From Leptospira biflexa (GTDB taxonomy: Bacteria > Spirochaetota > UBA4802 > JAGODF01): a stretch of DNA of 32,591 nucleotides. Within the stretch, counting starts at the first letter, position 1; each line of letters starts with the position of its first letter. The stretch covers positions 1 through 32,591 of the forward strand of contig DYLV01000012.1 in NCBI GenBank assembly GCA_020721925.1, read 5' to 3'. Below are positions 25,831 to 32,591 of this stretch, piece by piece. The notes beneath the pieces were generated by a model. It saw only the letters and a list, made by a program, of their open reading frames with translations. It made no database searches and was not told the origin of the DNA. The position numbers and the translations under genes are program-made.

Positions 25831-26523
25831 ATGAAACGAATAACAAATATTTCCCCCGGACATAATGCCAGACTTAATGACGTGATTGATTATATCACGA
25901 GAGATGTCAGCGACAGGGTAGAGAAACTTGAAGCGCTGTTTACGTATGTTAGGGATGAGATACGTTTTGATATTCACCCGAGACAATTCATGTCGCCGGA
26001 AGAAGTACTACAGGAAAAAAGAGGTGCATGCATGAACAAGGCCGTGTTGCTGTTCACAATGGCTAGTGCCATTGGATTTAAAGCCAGACTGGCGTTTATG
26101 TGGGTTTCAAAAGAGGCGTTGGTTGACCTGCTCCATCCGATAGCATATCGGTTTTGGGCTGATCCATTTCTGCATACTTACCCGGAAATAGAAATTGATG
26201 GGATGTGGAAAGTATTCGAGCCTACGTTTGACCGGGAATTGCATGAGGCGTGCCTGCGGGAAAAGAAAAACTTCGCCCGTTTCCCGGAGAGGAGAAATAC
26301 GTCAATTGAGTTTTCAATCAACGGGATAATCGGGGCGCAACATTATGCCAGAGTCAAGGGAATGGAAATCATGCATGCTCATGATCTGACTCCATTGCAA
26401 GATATGATGAAAACGCTGCCGTTAATAAAACGAAAACTACAGCCGTTCGCATATAAACTATCGAGTCAATGGATTCATAATACTTTAAGGAGAAAACGCG
26501 ATCCTTATATATCAAACTCATAG
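25831..26523 (+). CDS. Second transglutaminase-like cysteine protein of cassette
   Basis: A 230-residue cytosolic transglutaminase-core protein. EKRGACMNKAVLLFTMASAIG places Cys67 at the active site and FLHTYPEIEIDGMWKVFEPTFD gives His115. In the third position the expected Asp is Glu130 (WKVFEP), unlike the first cassette protein, which keeps Asp; Asp134 is close and could substitute. Overall identity to the first protein appears low, so they are probably not a recent duplication. The start is ATG 25831 after GAG. A long C-terminal extension (about 150-230) rich in basic residues is of unknown role. Presence of two such proteins around a redox enzyme and a methyltransferase suggests consecutive or paired steps on one substrate. 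Confidence 0.75.
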   Translation: MKRITNISPGHNARLNDVIDYITRDVSDRVEKLEALFTYVRDEIRFDIHPRQFMSPEEVLQEKRGACMNKAVLLFTMASAIGFKARLAFMWVSKEALVDLLHPIAYRFWADPFLHTYPEIEIDGMWKVFEPTFDRELHEACLREKKNFARFPERRNTSIEFSINGIIGAQHYARVKGMEIMHAHDLTPLQDMMKTLPLIKRKLQPFAYKLSSQWIHNTLRRKRDPYISNS

Positions 26524-26601
26524 ATATGCGGTGGCGTGAGAGCAAACAAAGCGGTCTGTCTTCATGCCATCGGAATCGACGCATGCGGGTTGAAATGCTG
26601 T

Positions 26602-26630
26602 TTGATCGAGTGGTGGTAAAATACTATTGA
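26602..26630 (+). promoter_or_regulatory. Possible promoter for the HxlR gene
   Basis: TTGATC (26602-26607) and TATTGA (26625-26630) are separated by 17 nt and lie 19 nt before the ATG. The -10 is poor, so readthrough from the cassette is an alternative. Confidence 0.3.
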
Positions 26631-26648
26631 AATAATGCATGAGGCCAT

Positions 26649-27044
26649 ATGTCCATACCAAAACCGGGAACAAAGCTTAATAATTCGCGCACAGGGCGTC
26701 CTGTCATGGCAGTGCTTGAGCTTCTGGGTAGGCGATGGGCTCTGCGCATTCTCTGGGAGCTCCATAAAAATTCGCCGTGCAGTTTCAGGATGTTGCAGAA
26801 ACTCTGCGGCGACATATCCCCTACCGTGCTCAACACGAGACTGTCCGAACTGCGGGAGGCGGGAATCATCTTGCTCCGGGAGAAGGAGGGCTATGTTATC
26901 ACCGACGATGGCGTCGAGTTGGGGGCCATTCTTCTGCAGCTGGATGCATGGGCGAAACGATGGGCTGCCCGCATCTCGGTGCAAGAACGGGGTGGCGTGG
27001 CCGGGGGAAAATTGAAATCGAAACGAACTAAAAACACAACGTAA
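26649..27044 (+). CDS. HxlR-family winged-helix transcriptional regulator
   Basis: A 131-residue DNA-binding protein. RPVMAVLELLGRRWALRILW, the recognition region CSFRMLQKLCGDISPTVLNT, RLSELREAGII and the wing GYVITDDG followed by a Trp-containing helix (LDAWAKRWA) are the standard HxlR layout. The usual signature Cys before the first helix is absent (the region reads SRTGRPVM), while Cys44 and Cys53 lie in the HTH region, so redox sensing is possible but not shown. A basic tail of about 20 residues follows. Family members act as dimers near their own genes, often sensing electrophiles or metabolites. It starts 4 nt after GAGGCC and is followed after 10 nt by the VOC gene, so both are likely cotranscribed. 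Alternatives are unlikely; its targets are unknown. Confidence 0.88.
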   Translation: MSIPKPGTKLNNSRTGRPVMAVLELLGRRWALRILWELHKNSPCSFRMLQKLCGDISPTVLNTRLSELREAGIILLREKEGYVITDDGVELGAILLQLDAWAKRWAARISVQERGGVAGGKLKSKRTKNTT

Positions 27045-27054
27045 GGAGGCGCCT

Positions 27055-27453
27055 GTGGCACACTCGGTACACCATGTTCATCTCTTTGCATCAAATGCGC
27101 AGGAGACCATAGATTTTTATCGGAATTTTTTCGGGGGGCGGGTCGTTCTCGACATGGAAATCGCTGGCGCGCGGAACGTGTTCATTCAAATCGGCTCGGG
27201 AAGAATACATCTCTACGACCAGCCGCCCAAGGTCCCTGGGGCGGGTAGCATACACCATTTTGGGATTCAAACGGATGATGTCTCGCGCGACTACGAAATG
27301 CTACAATCCGCCGGCGTTTCGCTGCGTAAGCCCGTCACTGATCTCGGGTACATGAAGTACGTGATGGTGCCGGCGCCAGACGGGGTTCTCATCGAGCTGT
27401 TCGAAGTGAATAAATCGGTTATCCCGCAGAAGTATCACGAATATTTTTCATAG
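27055..27453 (+). CDS. VOC (glyoxalase/dioxygenase-fold) family protein
   Basis: A 132-residue single VOC module. The start is GTG at 27055, justified by AGGAGG 5 nt upstream. Typical elements are VHHVHLFASNAQETIDFYRN at the start, SIHHFGIQTDDV opening the second half and GVLIELFEVN near the end; likely metal ligands are His7, His68 and Glu114. Such proteins isomerise, cleave or bind small thiol- or electrophile-containing molecules; the substrate is unknown. It sits directly behind the HxlR gene and ahead of the MaoC-like gene with short gaps and good ribosome-binding sites, so this appears to be an operon. Confidence 0.85.
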   Translation: MAHSVHHVHLFASNAQETIDFYRNFFGGRVVLDMEIAGARNVFIQIGSGRIHLYDQPPKVPGAGSIHHFGIQTDDVSRDYEMLQSAGVSLRKPVTDLGYMKYVMVPAPDGVLIELFEVNKSVIPQKYHEYFS

Positions 27454-27498
27454 CGGTACCGGGATACAAAGACCGCACAGCGGCACCAGGAGGTTGGC

Positions 27499-28686
27499 AT
27501 GAATACACTCGCAACCCTGTCCAATTCAGCATTACCATCGCTCGGGATATTGCTTGTAAAAGCACTCATTATCCAAAAGCCGGGGATGGATAACAACGCA
27601 ACGTTTAAGCACATAGAGCGTTCTGTAACCGGTGTGTGCGTAAGAGAACGCGCCCTTGAGGCATTTAACGATATGTGCGGCATACACCAATCAGATCGCA
27701 TCCCATTTCCGTATTATTACGTGTTGGCGCAACGCGTCCAGCTCTCCGTTCTCACTGACCCGGCCTTCCCACTCCGCATTGCCGGGCTGGTGCAAACAGA
27801 CAACATCTTCCGGCAGTACGCACCGTCATCGAAGGACGATGTGTTTGATGTGCGCTGCAGCGTCGGAAGCGATATGAGTACCCACGCGGGACGTGTCGTG
27901 GAAATCGTCGCAGATTTTTTCAGAAAAGGCAATAGGGTCCTCGAATGTCGAAGTCACTACATCCATAAAACCCGTTCGAAATCGTCGGGAAGGAAAAAGC
28001 AAAAACCGGCAGCACCGTCCCTCGATGGCGACATACTCCCTATGATCGTGGCCTCGAATGCGGGGCGGAGGTATGCGCGGGTATCGGGCGATTACAACCC
28101 GATTCATCTGTGTGCGCTCTCTGCACGGCCGTTCGGTTTTCGAAGGCCGATTGCACATGGTATGTACCTGCTCGCGCGCGTCGTAGCCGCGCTCGAAAAA
28201 TCGATATCGTTTCCCGTTAAGGAATTGCAGGTCGAATACAAACGGCCGGTGTATTTACCCTCGACGGTAGAATTGGCGTATTGCGTCAACGATGAAGACG
28301 GCGAATGTCATTTCGAGGTCCGTTCCGTAGACGACCGGAAGGCGTACCTGACTGGATATTTCTCATCGGTACCTGGTGAACCGAACTGTGCTGAGGAAAC
28401 GGTTGCGACTTATTCCTCAGCACAGGTAATTCAATATAAGGAGGCTTACGATGAGTCGCATGCCATCTTCCCGCATCATCTTTCTGGACAATCTCCGCTA
28501 CAGCATGATCGTTCTGGTGGTGCTTTTTCACACCATGCTCGGCTATGTGTCGGGCTTTCGCTGGTATGTCAGCGATCCGAACAGCATTATGCTGACAGGT
28601 CTCTTTGTTTCATTGCTCGATGTGTTCATGATGCCAGTTCTTTTTTTCATCGCTGGCTATTTCGCCCTGCACTCGATTATCCATAA
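27499..28686 (+). CDS. MaoC-like double-hotdog hydratase with abnormal C-terminal run-on
   Basis: The frame encodes 395 residues, starting 5 nt after CAGGAGG. Residues about 40-160 look like an N-terminal hotdog half and about 183-290 the MaoC-like half, with the hydratase motif YARVSGDYNPIH (Asp198, His203) and GFRRPIAHGMYL. The family's enzymes add water to enoyl-CoA substrates and usually end near 285-300 residues. After residue about 295 the sequence ceases to resemble the family, and the last 79 codons overlap the acyltransferase gene, reading it in another frame (HHARLCVG and similar). A frameshift close to 28370-28430 would restore a normal end, since stops occur at 28392 and 28427 in the other two frames. 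Either the tail is a mutation, or a genuine long overlap; I favour the former. Confidence 0.78.
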   Translation: MNTLATLSNSALPSLGILLVKALIIQKPGMDNNATFKHIERSVTGVCVRERALEAFNDMCGIHQSDRIPFPYYYVLAQRVQLSVLTDPAFPLRIAGLVQTDNIFRQYAPSSKDDVFDVRCSVGSDMSTHAGRVVEIVADFFRKGNRVLECRSHYIHKTRSKSSGRKKQKPAAPSLDGDILPMIVASNAGRRYARVSGDYNPIHLCALSARPFGFRRPIAHGMYLLARVVAALEKSISFPVKELQVEYKRPVYLPSTVELAYCVNDEDGECHFEVRSVDDRKAYLTGYFSSVPGEPNCAEETVATYSSAQVIQYKEAYDESHAIFPHHLSGQSPLQHDRSGGAFSHHARLCVGLSLVCQRSEQHYADRSLCFIARCVHDASSFFHRWLFRPALDYP

Positions 28687-29659
28687 AAACGCCCCTAACT
28701 TTGCCTCGGGCAAGTTAAAGCGTCTGGGCATCCCTTTGTTGATAACCGCTGCGGTCTTCAACCCTGTTGTTTCCTTCGTTGGCCAATCAACGATATCGGG
28801 CACAATCAACCTGAAAAACTACCCCTCTTTCTGGTTAAAAAACATCGAGAGTATCGCTGATCCCGGTGTCGGCGTCCTCGATGTGCAACAAACAGTCACG
28901 GATGGAACTTTTATTCTGCAGCACCTGTGGTTCCTCGCAGTTCTCCTGACGGTATTTCTGATTTTTGCACTGGCGGTGTATATTTACACTACTGTTCTGA
29001 AACAAAAAATCACAATTTCTGACTCAGTACAGGGAAAGTGGACAGTCAGGGTGACACTGGGCACCTTTCTGGCTGTGTCTTTCGGCAGTTTTCTGCTGGT
29101 CAATCTCTCTCTGCCTGAAATAGCCCTTTTCAGCGACACGCCTTACTGGAAGATCACGCCACTATATGTTTTTCAGCCTACCCGCATGGCGGTCTATATA
29201 TGCTACTTCATACTTGGACTCTATGCCTGCCGGCATCGGTGGTTTGAACTGGGCTCGAATTTCCCCGGTGCCCTCTTCTGGATTATTCCCCTGGCCCTGT
29301 CGCTGCTGATTATGCTCGGTTCTATGGGAGCATACTACGAACAGCACATACGGTCAATAAAACTAATATACTGGTATTCCCTGGCGCACACCGCGACATG
29401 CTTCTCCCTGACCGGGCTTCTTCTTTCCCTGGCGCGGTCACGCTGGAACAACCGGGGAAAAGCGGGTGCCTTTTTTTCGGCCAATTCATACAACATATAT
29501 CTGACGCACTTGGCCATTGTAGTTTCATTTCTCTATGCTTTTTCGCACATACCGCAAGTGCCATCCCTGGTGAAAATGACCGCGGTTTTTTTTCTGTCCC
29601 TTATGGTGAGTGCCCTGTTGAGCAGGTTTGTTATTGGAACCAAAAGATTCGAATTCTAA
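28451..29659 (+). CDS. Acyltransferase-3 family membrane protein
   Basis: A 402-residue integral membrane protein with about ten hydrophobic segments, starting 6 nt after AAGGAGG. FLDNLRYSMIVLVVLFHTML has the Arg and His of the family's first helix, MMPVLFFIAGYFA the second-helix signature, and GKLKRLGIPLLI the following basic turn; NSYNIYLTHLAIVV matches the late SYxxYLxH segment. These enzymes transfer acyl groups across the inner membrane to sugars or lipids, as in O-antigen or glucan modification (OafA, OpgC types). The substrate is not evident because no polysaccharide genes lie next to it. It is the last gene of the HxlR-VOC-MaoC run, and its 5' end overlaps the unusual MaoC tail. Confidence 0.88.
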   Translation: MSRMPSSRIIFLDNLRYSMIVLVVLFHTMLGYVSGFRWYVSDPNSIMLTGLFVSLLDVFMMPVLFFIAGYFALHSIIHKNAPNFASGKLKRLGIPLLITAAVFNPVVSFVGQSTISGTINLKNYPSFWLKNIESIADPGVGVLDVQQTVTDGTFILQHLWFLAVLLTVFLIFALAVYIYTTVLKQKITISDSVQGKWTVRVTLGTFLAVSFGSFLLVNLSLPEIALFSDTPYWKITPLYVFQPTRMAVYICYFILGLYACRHRWFELGSNFPGALFWIIPLALSLLIMLGSMGAYYEQHIRSIKLIYWYSLAHTATCFSLTGLLLSLARSRWNNRGKAGAFFSANSYNIYLTHLAIVVSFLYAFSHIPQVPSLVKMTAVFFLSLMVSALLSRFVIGTKRFEF

Positions 29660-29986
29660 AGCGGGGTAAATGGCAATATTCATATGTTATTTTAACTATT
29701 ACATCTAATGCGGCAGAAAGTGCTTCGGCCGAATTATTTCGTGACGCTGTCTTCTGTAAAAATAATGATTGTAGAATGCGTAGAGCACTCCAACAATAAT
29801 TGTCTGCATTCATCACTTGGGTAAGTACCATCGGTTGAGGTGTTTAAAGATACGCTGGATGAAATTTTGAAGAGAAGAAAGCAGAAACTTTCAGAAGCAA
29901 AGAAGCCGCATCTTAGCCTGAGCCTTGACGATGTGAGCCATTCAAAATGTCTGATGTTTCCCCATCGGTGCTCTTTATCGAAGCGG
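29660..29986. other. Non-coding or gene-remnant stretch
   Basis: No intact gene is supported. From 29839 a frame beginning at GTG reads FKDTLDEILKRRKQKLSEAKK, a protein-like charged helix, and runs on into the 3' end of the convergent kinase gene without resembling a family. It may be a decayed gene 5' end. No terminator was found for either the acyltransferase gene or the kinase gene. Confidence 0.35.
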
Positions 29987-31792
29987 TCATTCCTTTTTTA
30001 CGGGATCAAGCCAGATAGTCAGATGGGCGATTGTTTGGTCGCGGTCAACACGGATTAGAAAATTTCGAATAGTTTTGTAATCGGGATGTTCAAATTTAAA
30101 ATAATATGAATACCCGTTAAGGAGATTTTCCATCATTACCTTTTTAGCCGAAAAATCTTTCCAGCTTTGATACGCGCCCGACCAGTAAATTTTGATATCG
30201 ACATTATCAACGGGTTTTCGGCTTTTGCGGTCTAAAAACGTGAAGTTGAAATTTACTTTATTGCGGGGAGTTGGCGTGTACGTGTGAGAAAGCTGGAGAG
30301 TTTCTTTACTTTCCTTTATAGGTAGAAGCGTAAAATACGTGCGATGGGAAGCGCCACCCACGAGCATGGAACAGCTATAATCCCCTTTTTCTTTATAAAG
30401 GATGCCGCTGGAGAGCGTAAGGTGTTCAGGAATTTCGCCCGATTCAGGTAACGTAATTTCAAAATCATCAAAATCGAGAATGCGGACATACGTTTTGGGA
30501 GAAAGCAGGAGTTTTTCTTTTTTGATGATGCCTTTGCCTTTCTCTTTTTGACGTATGAGCCAGGCGTTCATTTTGAAATTGAACAAAAGATCAGCATATT
30601 CTTCTCGTATGTATTTGTAAAGAACTGACGAGAGTTCTTTTGCGCGATCTTCATACAGCCCAGGATTTCTTTTTATGTCGGGAAGTTTTTTCTCTGTTCG
30701 ATACCAGCTTAAACGTTGCAATGCAGGCCTCAGCGGAAAATTGAAAAGTATTTCCACTTTGCCGTGCGTGGTTCGGTTGAAAATTATATGGTATGTGTCC
30801 GTAAATAAAATTAGAGCGGAAATAACGATTGCAATGAGTAAAGGAATTCCTATGGCGAGTCCATACTTTCGGTGGGGAGATTCGATAAATGAAGCAATAA
30901 AAGAAGAATACACAGGTTTGGTTTTTCTGTATGAATCGAGGAACTTGTTTTTATATGCATATTCGGCGATTATTTCTTTCGCTTCTTCGTGCGTAATGTT
31001 TCTAAAAAAACGATCCATTTTTTTGACCGGAGTTAAAACGTCTTTGTATCTTTTATTTGTTTTTTCCTGCGTGCAGTTGTAAATGATGCGCCTTAAAAAA
31101 AACGGTATTTCGGCTATATTGCGCTCTTTTTTTCGTGGGCGGTTGAGTTCCAAATCGTATGGCCGGTAACCAGTGAGCATTTCATGGAGAATTATCCCAA
31201 GGGAATAAATATCGGACTGGTATGTTGCAAGGCGCATATCGCGCAATTGTTCCGGTGCCATGTACGCAGGAGTGCCCATTGTAAGTCCGGTTTGAGTGAG
31301 TGCGACCTTCGTTTCGTCTTTTTCGCGCTCCTCAGATGCAGATGCGATACCGAAATCTATTATTTTCACCTCGCCTTTTTGTGAGATGATAATGTTGCTC
31401 GGTTTTAAATCGCGATGCGCGACGCCTTTGGAATGAGCATGGCTAAGACCCTTTGCGATCTCGCGAAAAATGAGCATGGCAATGCGAACGTCAAGAAAAC
31501 CGCGCTTTTCGAGAATTGTGGAAAGCGGAACGCCCTGTATGTATTCCATGACAATGTATTTATCATTTCCATCGACAAAATAATCATACACCGTTACAAT
31601 GTTATCGTGGCGCAATCCCATAAGGATTTTTGCTTCCCGCTTAAAGCGCTCTTCCGTGTCGTGTTCCAGTAAATCTAACTTCTTGATGATGACAGGCACA
31701 TTCAATGCGGGATGGATTGCTTTGTACACCGTGCTCATGCCACCTGAGCCGATTTGCTTTTGAATAACGTAATCGCGGATTGTTCTATTCAT
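29987..31792 (-). CDS. Transmembrane Hanks-type Ser/Thr protein kinase with extracytoplasmic domain
   Basis: A 601-residue kinase with intact catalytic motifs: GSGGMS loop (15-20), Lys37 in VIIKK, HRDLKPSN with Asp128, DFG with Asp147 and MAPEQ. The kinase domain ends near 265; a juxtamembrane segment leads to one membrane helix at about 311-331. The remaining 270 residues should be periplasmic. They contain no PASTA repeats; the last 90 residues look beta-rich with a PEGA-like turn (NGYSYYFKFEHPDYKT). It should phosphorylate cytoplasmic Ser/Thr in response to an envelope signal. The start follows GGAG by 8 nt, and a good minus-strand promoter lies upstream. An FHA protein is encoded divergently, a pairing that suggests the FHA protein reads the kinase's phosphothreonine. 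The sensor ligand is unknown. Confidence 0.93.
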   Translation of the reverse strand: MNRTIRDYVIQKQIGSGGMSTVYKAIHPALNVPVIIKKLDLLEHDTEERFKREAKILMGLRHDNIVTVYDYFVDGNDKYIVMEYIQGVPLSTILEKRGFLDVRIAMLIFREIAKGLSHAHSKGVAHRDLKPSNIIISQKGEVKIIDFGIASASEEREKDETKVALTQTGLTMGTPAYMAPEQLRDMRLATYQSDIYSLGIILHEMLTGYRPYDLELNRPRKKERNIAEIPFFLRRIIYNCTQEKTNKRYKDVLTPVKKMDRFFRNITHEEAKEIIAEYAYKNKFLDSYRKTKPVYSSFIASFIESPHRKYGLAIGIPLLIAIVISALILFTDTYHIIFNRTTHGKVEILFNFPLRPALQRLSWYRTEKKLPDIKRNPGLYEDRAKELSSVLYKYIREEYADLLFNFKMNAWLIRQKEKGKGIIKKEKLLLSPKTYVRILDFDDFEITLPESGEIPEHLTLSSGILYKEKGDYSCSMLVGGASHRTYFTLLPIKESKETLQLSHTYTPTPRNKVNFNFTFLDRKSRKPVDNVDIKIYWSGAYQSWKDFSAKKVMMENLLNGYSYYFKFEHPDYKTIRNFLIRVDRDQTIAHLTIWLDPVKKE

Positions 31793-31852
31793 GACAAGCG
31801 CTCCATGAAAGAATCCAGATTTATTGTGTACGATATTAGATTTGCCTATTGA

Positions 31853-31881
31853 AATATAATTGCTTGACCTTTTTTTGTAAA
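31853..31881 (-). promoter_or_regulatory. Sigma-70 promoter of the Ser/Thr kinase gene
   Basis: On the minus strand TTTACA (31881-31876) and TATATT (31858-31853) are separated by 17 nt, placing the start of transcription about 50 nt before the kinase ATG. Confidence 0.7.
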
Positions 31882-31945
31882 GAATTATTTGAGATATCGG
31901 AATATGTTTTTTAAGTGAAACGGTATGCGCTGTACGTCATTTTCA

Positions 31946-31963
31946 GATATTCCTATGAATATC
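31946..31963. repeat. Perfect dyad in the kinase-FHA divergent region
   Basis: GATATTC (31946-31952) and GAATATC (31957-31963) flank CTAT. It lies upstream of both genes (kinase and FHA) and could be a regulator site. The rest of 31793-32184 is AT-rich with no gene; a weak FHA promoter candidate is TTGCTC (32050) with TATAGG (32072), 16 nt apart. Confidence 0.4.
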
Positions 31964-32184
31964 GTTTGATTTGCGATTGTGAATCACATTTGCGGTTTTA
32001 AATTGCATTGCGTGCAATAGAAGGGAATTTCTAAAAACTATCTCATGGGTTGCTCTTTTGAAAGTACAAAGTATAGGTAAACACTCTTTCTTTATGTTAT
32101 TTAGAAAGATGAAAGCAGTTTTTGAAAGTGCCCATAAGGCATTGTAGTATTTTAGATTTCAGATTCGTGAGAGGAGGCAGATTG

Positions 32185-32529
32185 ATGGATGATCGGACTC
32201 TTTATAAAAGGGATAAAAAGGTTAAAGAATGTAAGGAAAGTCAGGGTAGTAAATGCGTTAAAATCAGATTTAAAAATACTGAATTTGTGATGAAGCGCGT
32301 AATTAAAATTGGTAGAGATGAAGATAACGATATTGTAATAAAAGATGACCCGCTTGTTTCGCGGCGACATGCAATCATTGAACAGGAATTAGAAAACTAT
32401 TATATTTATGATAAAGACAGCACCAACGGCACTTATGTGAACAACAACCCCATTCCTAAAAACAAGAAAGTGTTTTTAAACAGCGGCGATGTCATTCGTG
32501 TAGGAAATACATTGCTTAACATTCTTTAA
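32185..32529 (+). CDS. Small FHA-domain protein
   Basis: A 114-residue protein consisting of a charged N-terminal tail of about 30 residues and one FHA domain. I start at the ATG at 32185 because AGAGGAGG lies 7 nt upstream; an ATG 63 nt earlier at 32122 is in frame but has no site. Phosphothreonine-binding marks are present: KIGRDEDNDI (the GR pair), SRRHA, and DSTNGTYVNN. Several Lys and Thr residues in the tail could be phosphorylated or bind nucleic acid. FHA proteins act as phosphothreonine readers for Hanks kinases; being divergent from one, it is likely a substrate or effector of that kinase, an inference from position. Its end is at 32529; the 62 nt to the window edge show nothing clear. 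Confidence 0.9.
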   Translation: MDDRTLYKRDKKVKECKESQGSKCVKIRFKNTEFVMKRVIKIGRDEDNDIVIKDDPLVSRRHAIIEQELENYYIYDKDSTNGTYVNNNPIPKNKKVFLNSGDVIRVGNTLLNIL

Positions 32530-32591
32530 TGTTCCGCTCTTGCGCTCATGGGGGTGAGTGCACTTTCATAAGTGGTATTATTGCCTGCCTG

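Noticed and set aside
26635..27031. Alternative plus-strand frames over the HxlR gene.
   Set aside because: The HxlR frame has a ribosome-binding site and a full family match; the others are out-of-frame shadows.
29840..30058. 72-residue plus-strand frame overlapping the kinase 3' end.
   Set aside because: Its second half is antisense to the kinase gene and it has no family resemblance or clear start; listed only as remnant.

Overview
The window reads as a chromosomal segment of a Gram-negative-type, signalling-rich bacterium. It has exported proteins with signal peptides, a probable outer-membrane barrel protein, Hanks-type kinases, an FHA protein, a 7TMR-DISM hybrid histidine kinase and a multi-PAS SpoIIE phosphatase. 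That mixture is common in Spirochaetota such as Leptospirales-like lineages. The assignment is an inference from gene content; no rRNA or other marker is present. No tRNA, rRNA, CRISPR array or intact insertion sequence was seen.

Left part (1-10.1 kb): a truncated sodium:solute symporter with a small membrane partner runs leftward. Next comes a 1534-residue regulator built from a dead protein kinase, an AAA ATPase, TPRs, a GAF-like region and an AraC-type DNA-binding domain. It is followed by a secreted lipase with a clear terminator, a convergent putative outer-membrane protein, and a coupled pair of class III nucleotide-cyclase-like proteins. One cyclase-like protein keeps both metal-binding Asp; the other has lost both and carries a receiver-like N-terminus.

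Middle (10.1-22.7 kb): a nitroreductase, a 7TMR-DISM/PAS/histidine kinase/receiver hybrid, a small secreted coiled-coil protein, and a convergent four-PAS/GAF/SpoIIE phosphatase. Then a cytidylate-kinase-like protein preceded by a hairpin-rich leader. Next is a decayed glutamate synthase locus: the gltB 5' part carries a frameshift and a CAG-to-TAG stop and is fused by a large deletion to the 3' end of gltD. An orphan 2-hydroxyacyl-CoA dehydratase family protein and a sigma-70 family factor with its own terminator follow.

Right part (22.7-32.6 kb): a 0.7-kb AT-rich gap ends in a good sigma-70 promoter whose -10 box sits in the centre of an 11-bp inverted repeat. This promoter drives a four-gene cassette: a transglutaminase-like protein, a two-cluster ferredoxin-nitroreductase fusion, an ICMT-like membrane methyltransferase, and a second transglutaminase-like protein. 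I do not recognise this combination as a described system and regard it as the best candidate for new biology here. Behind it lie an HxlR regulator, a VOC protein, a MaoC-like hydratase with an abnormal C-terminus, and an acyltransferase-3 membrane protein, which may belong to the same acquired block. The window closes with an active transmembrane Ser/Thr kinase transcribed divergently from a small FHA protein, a likely kinase/phosphothreonine-reader pair.
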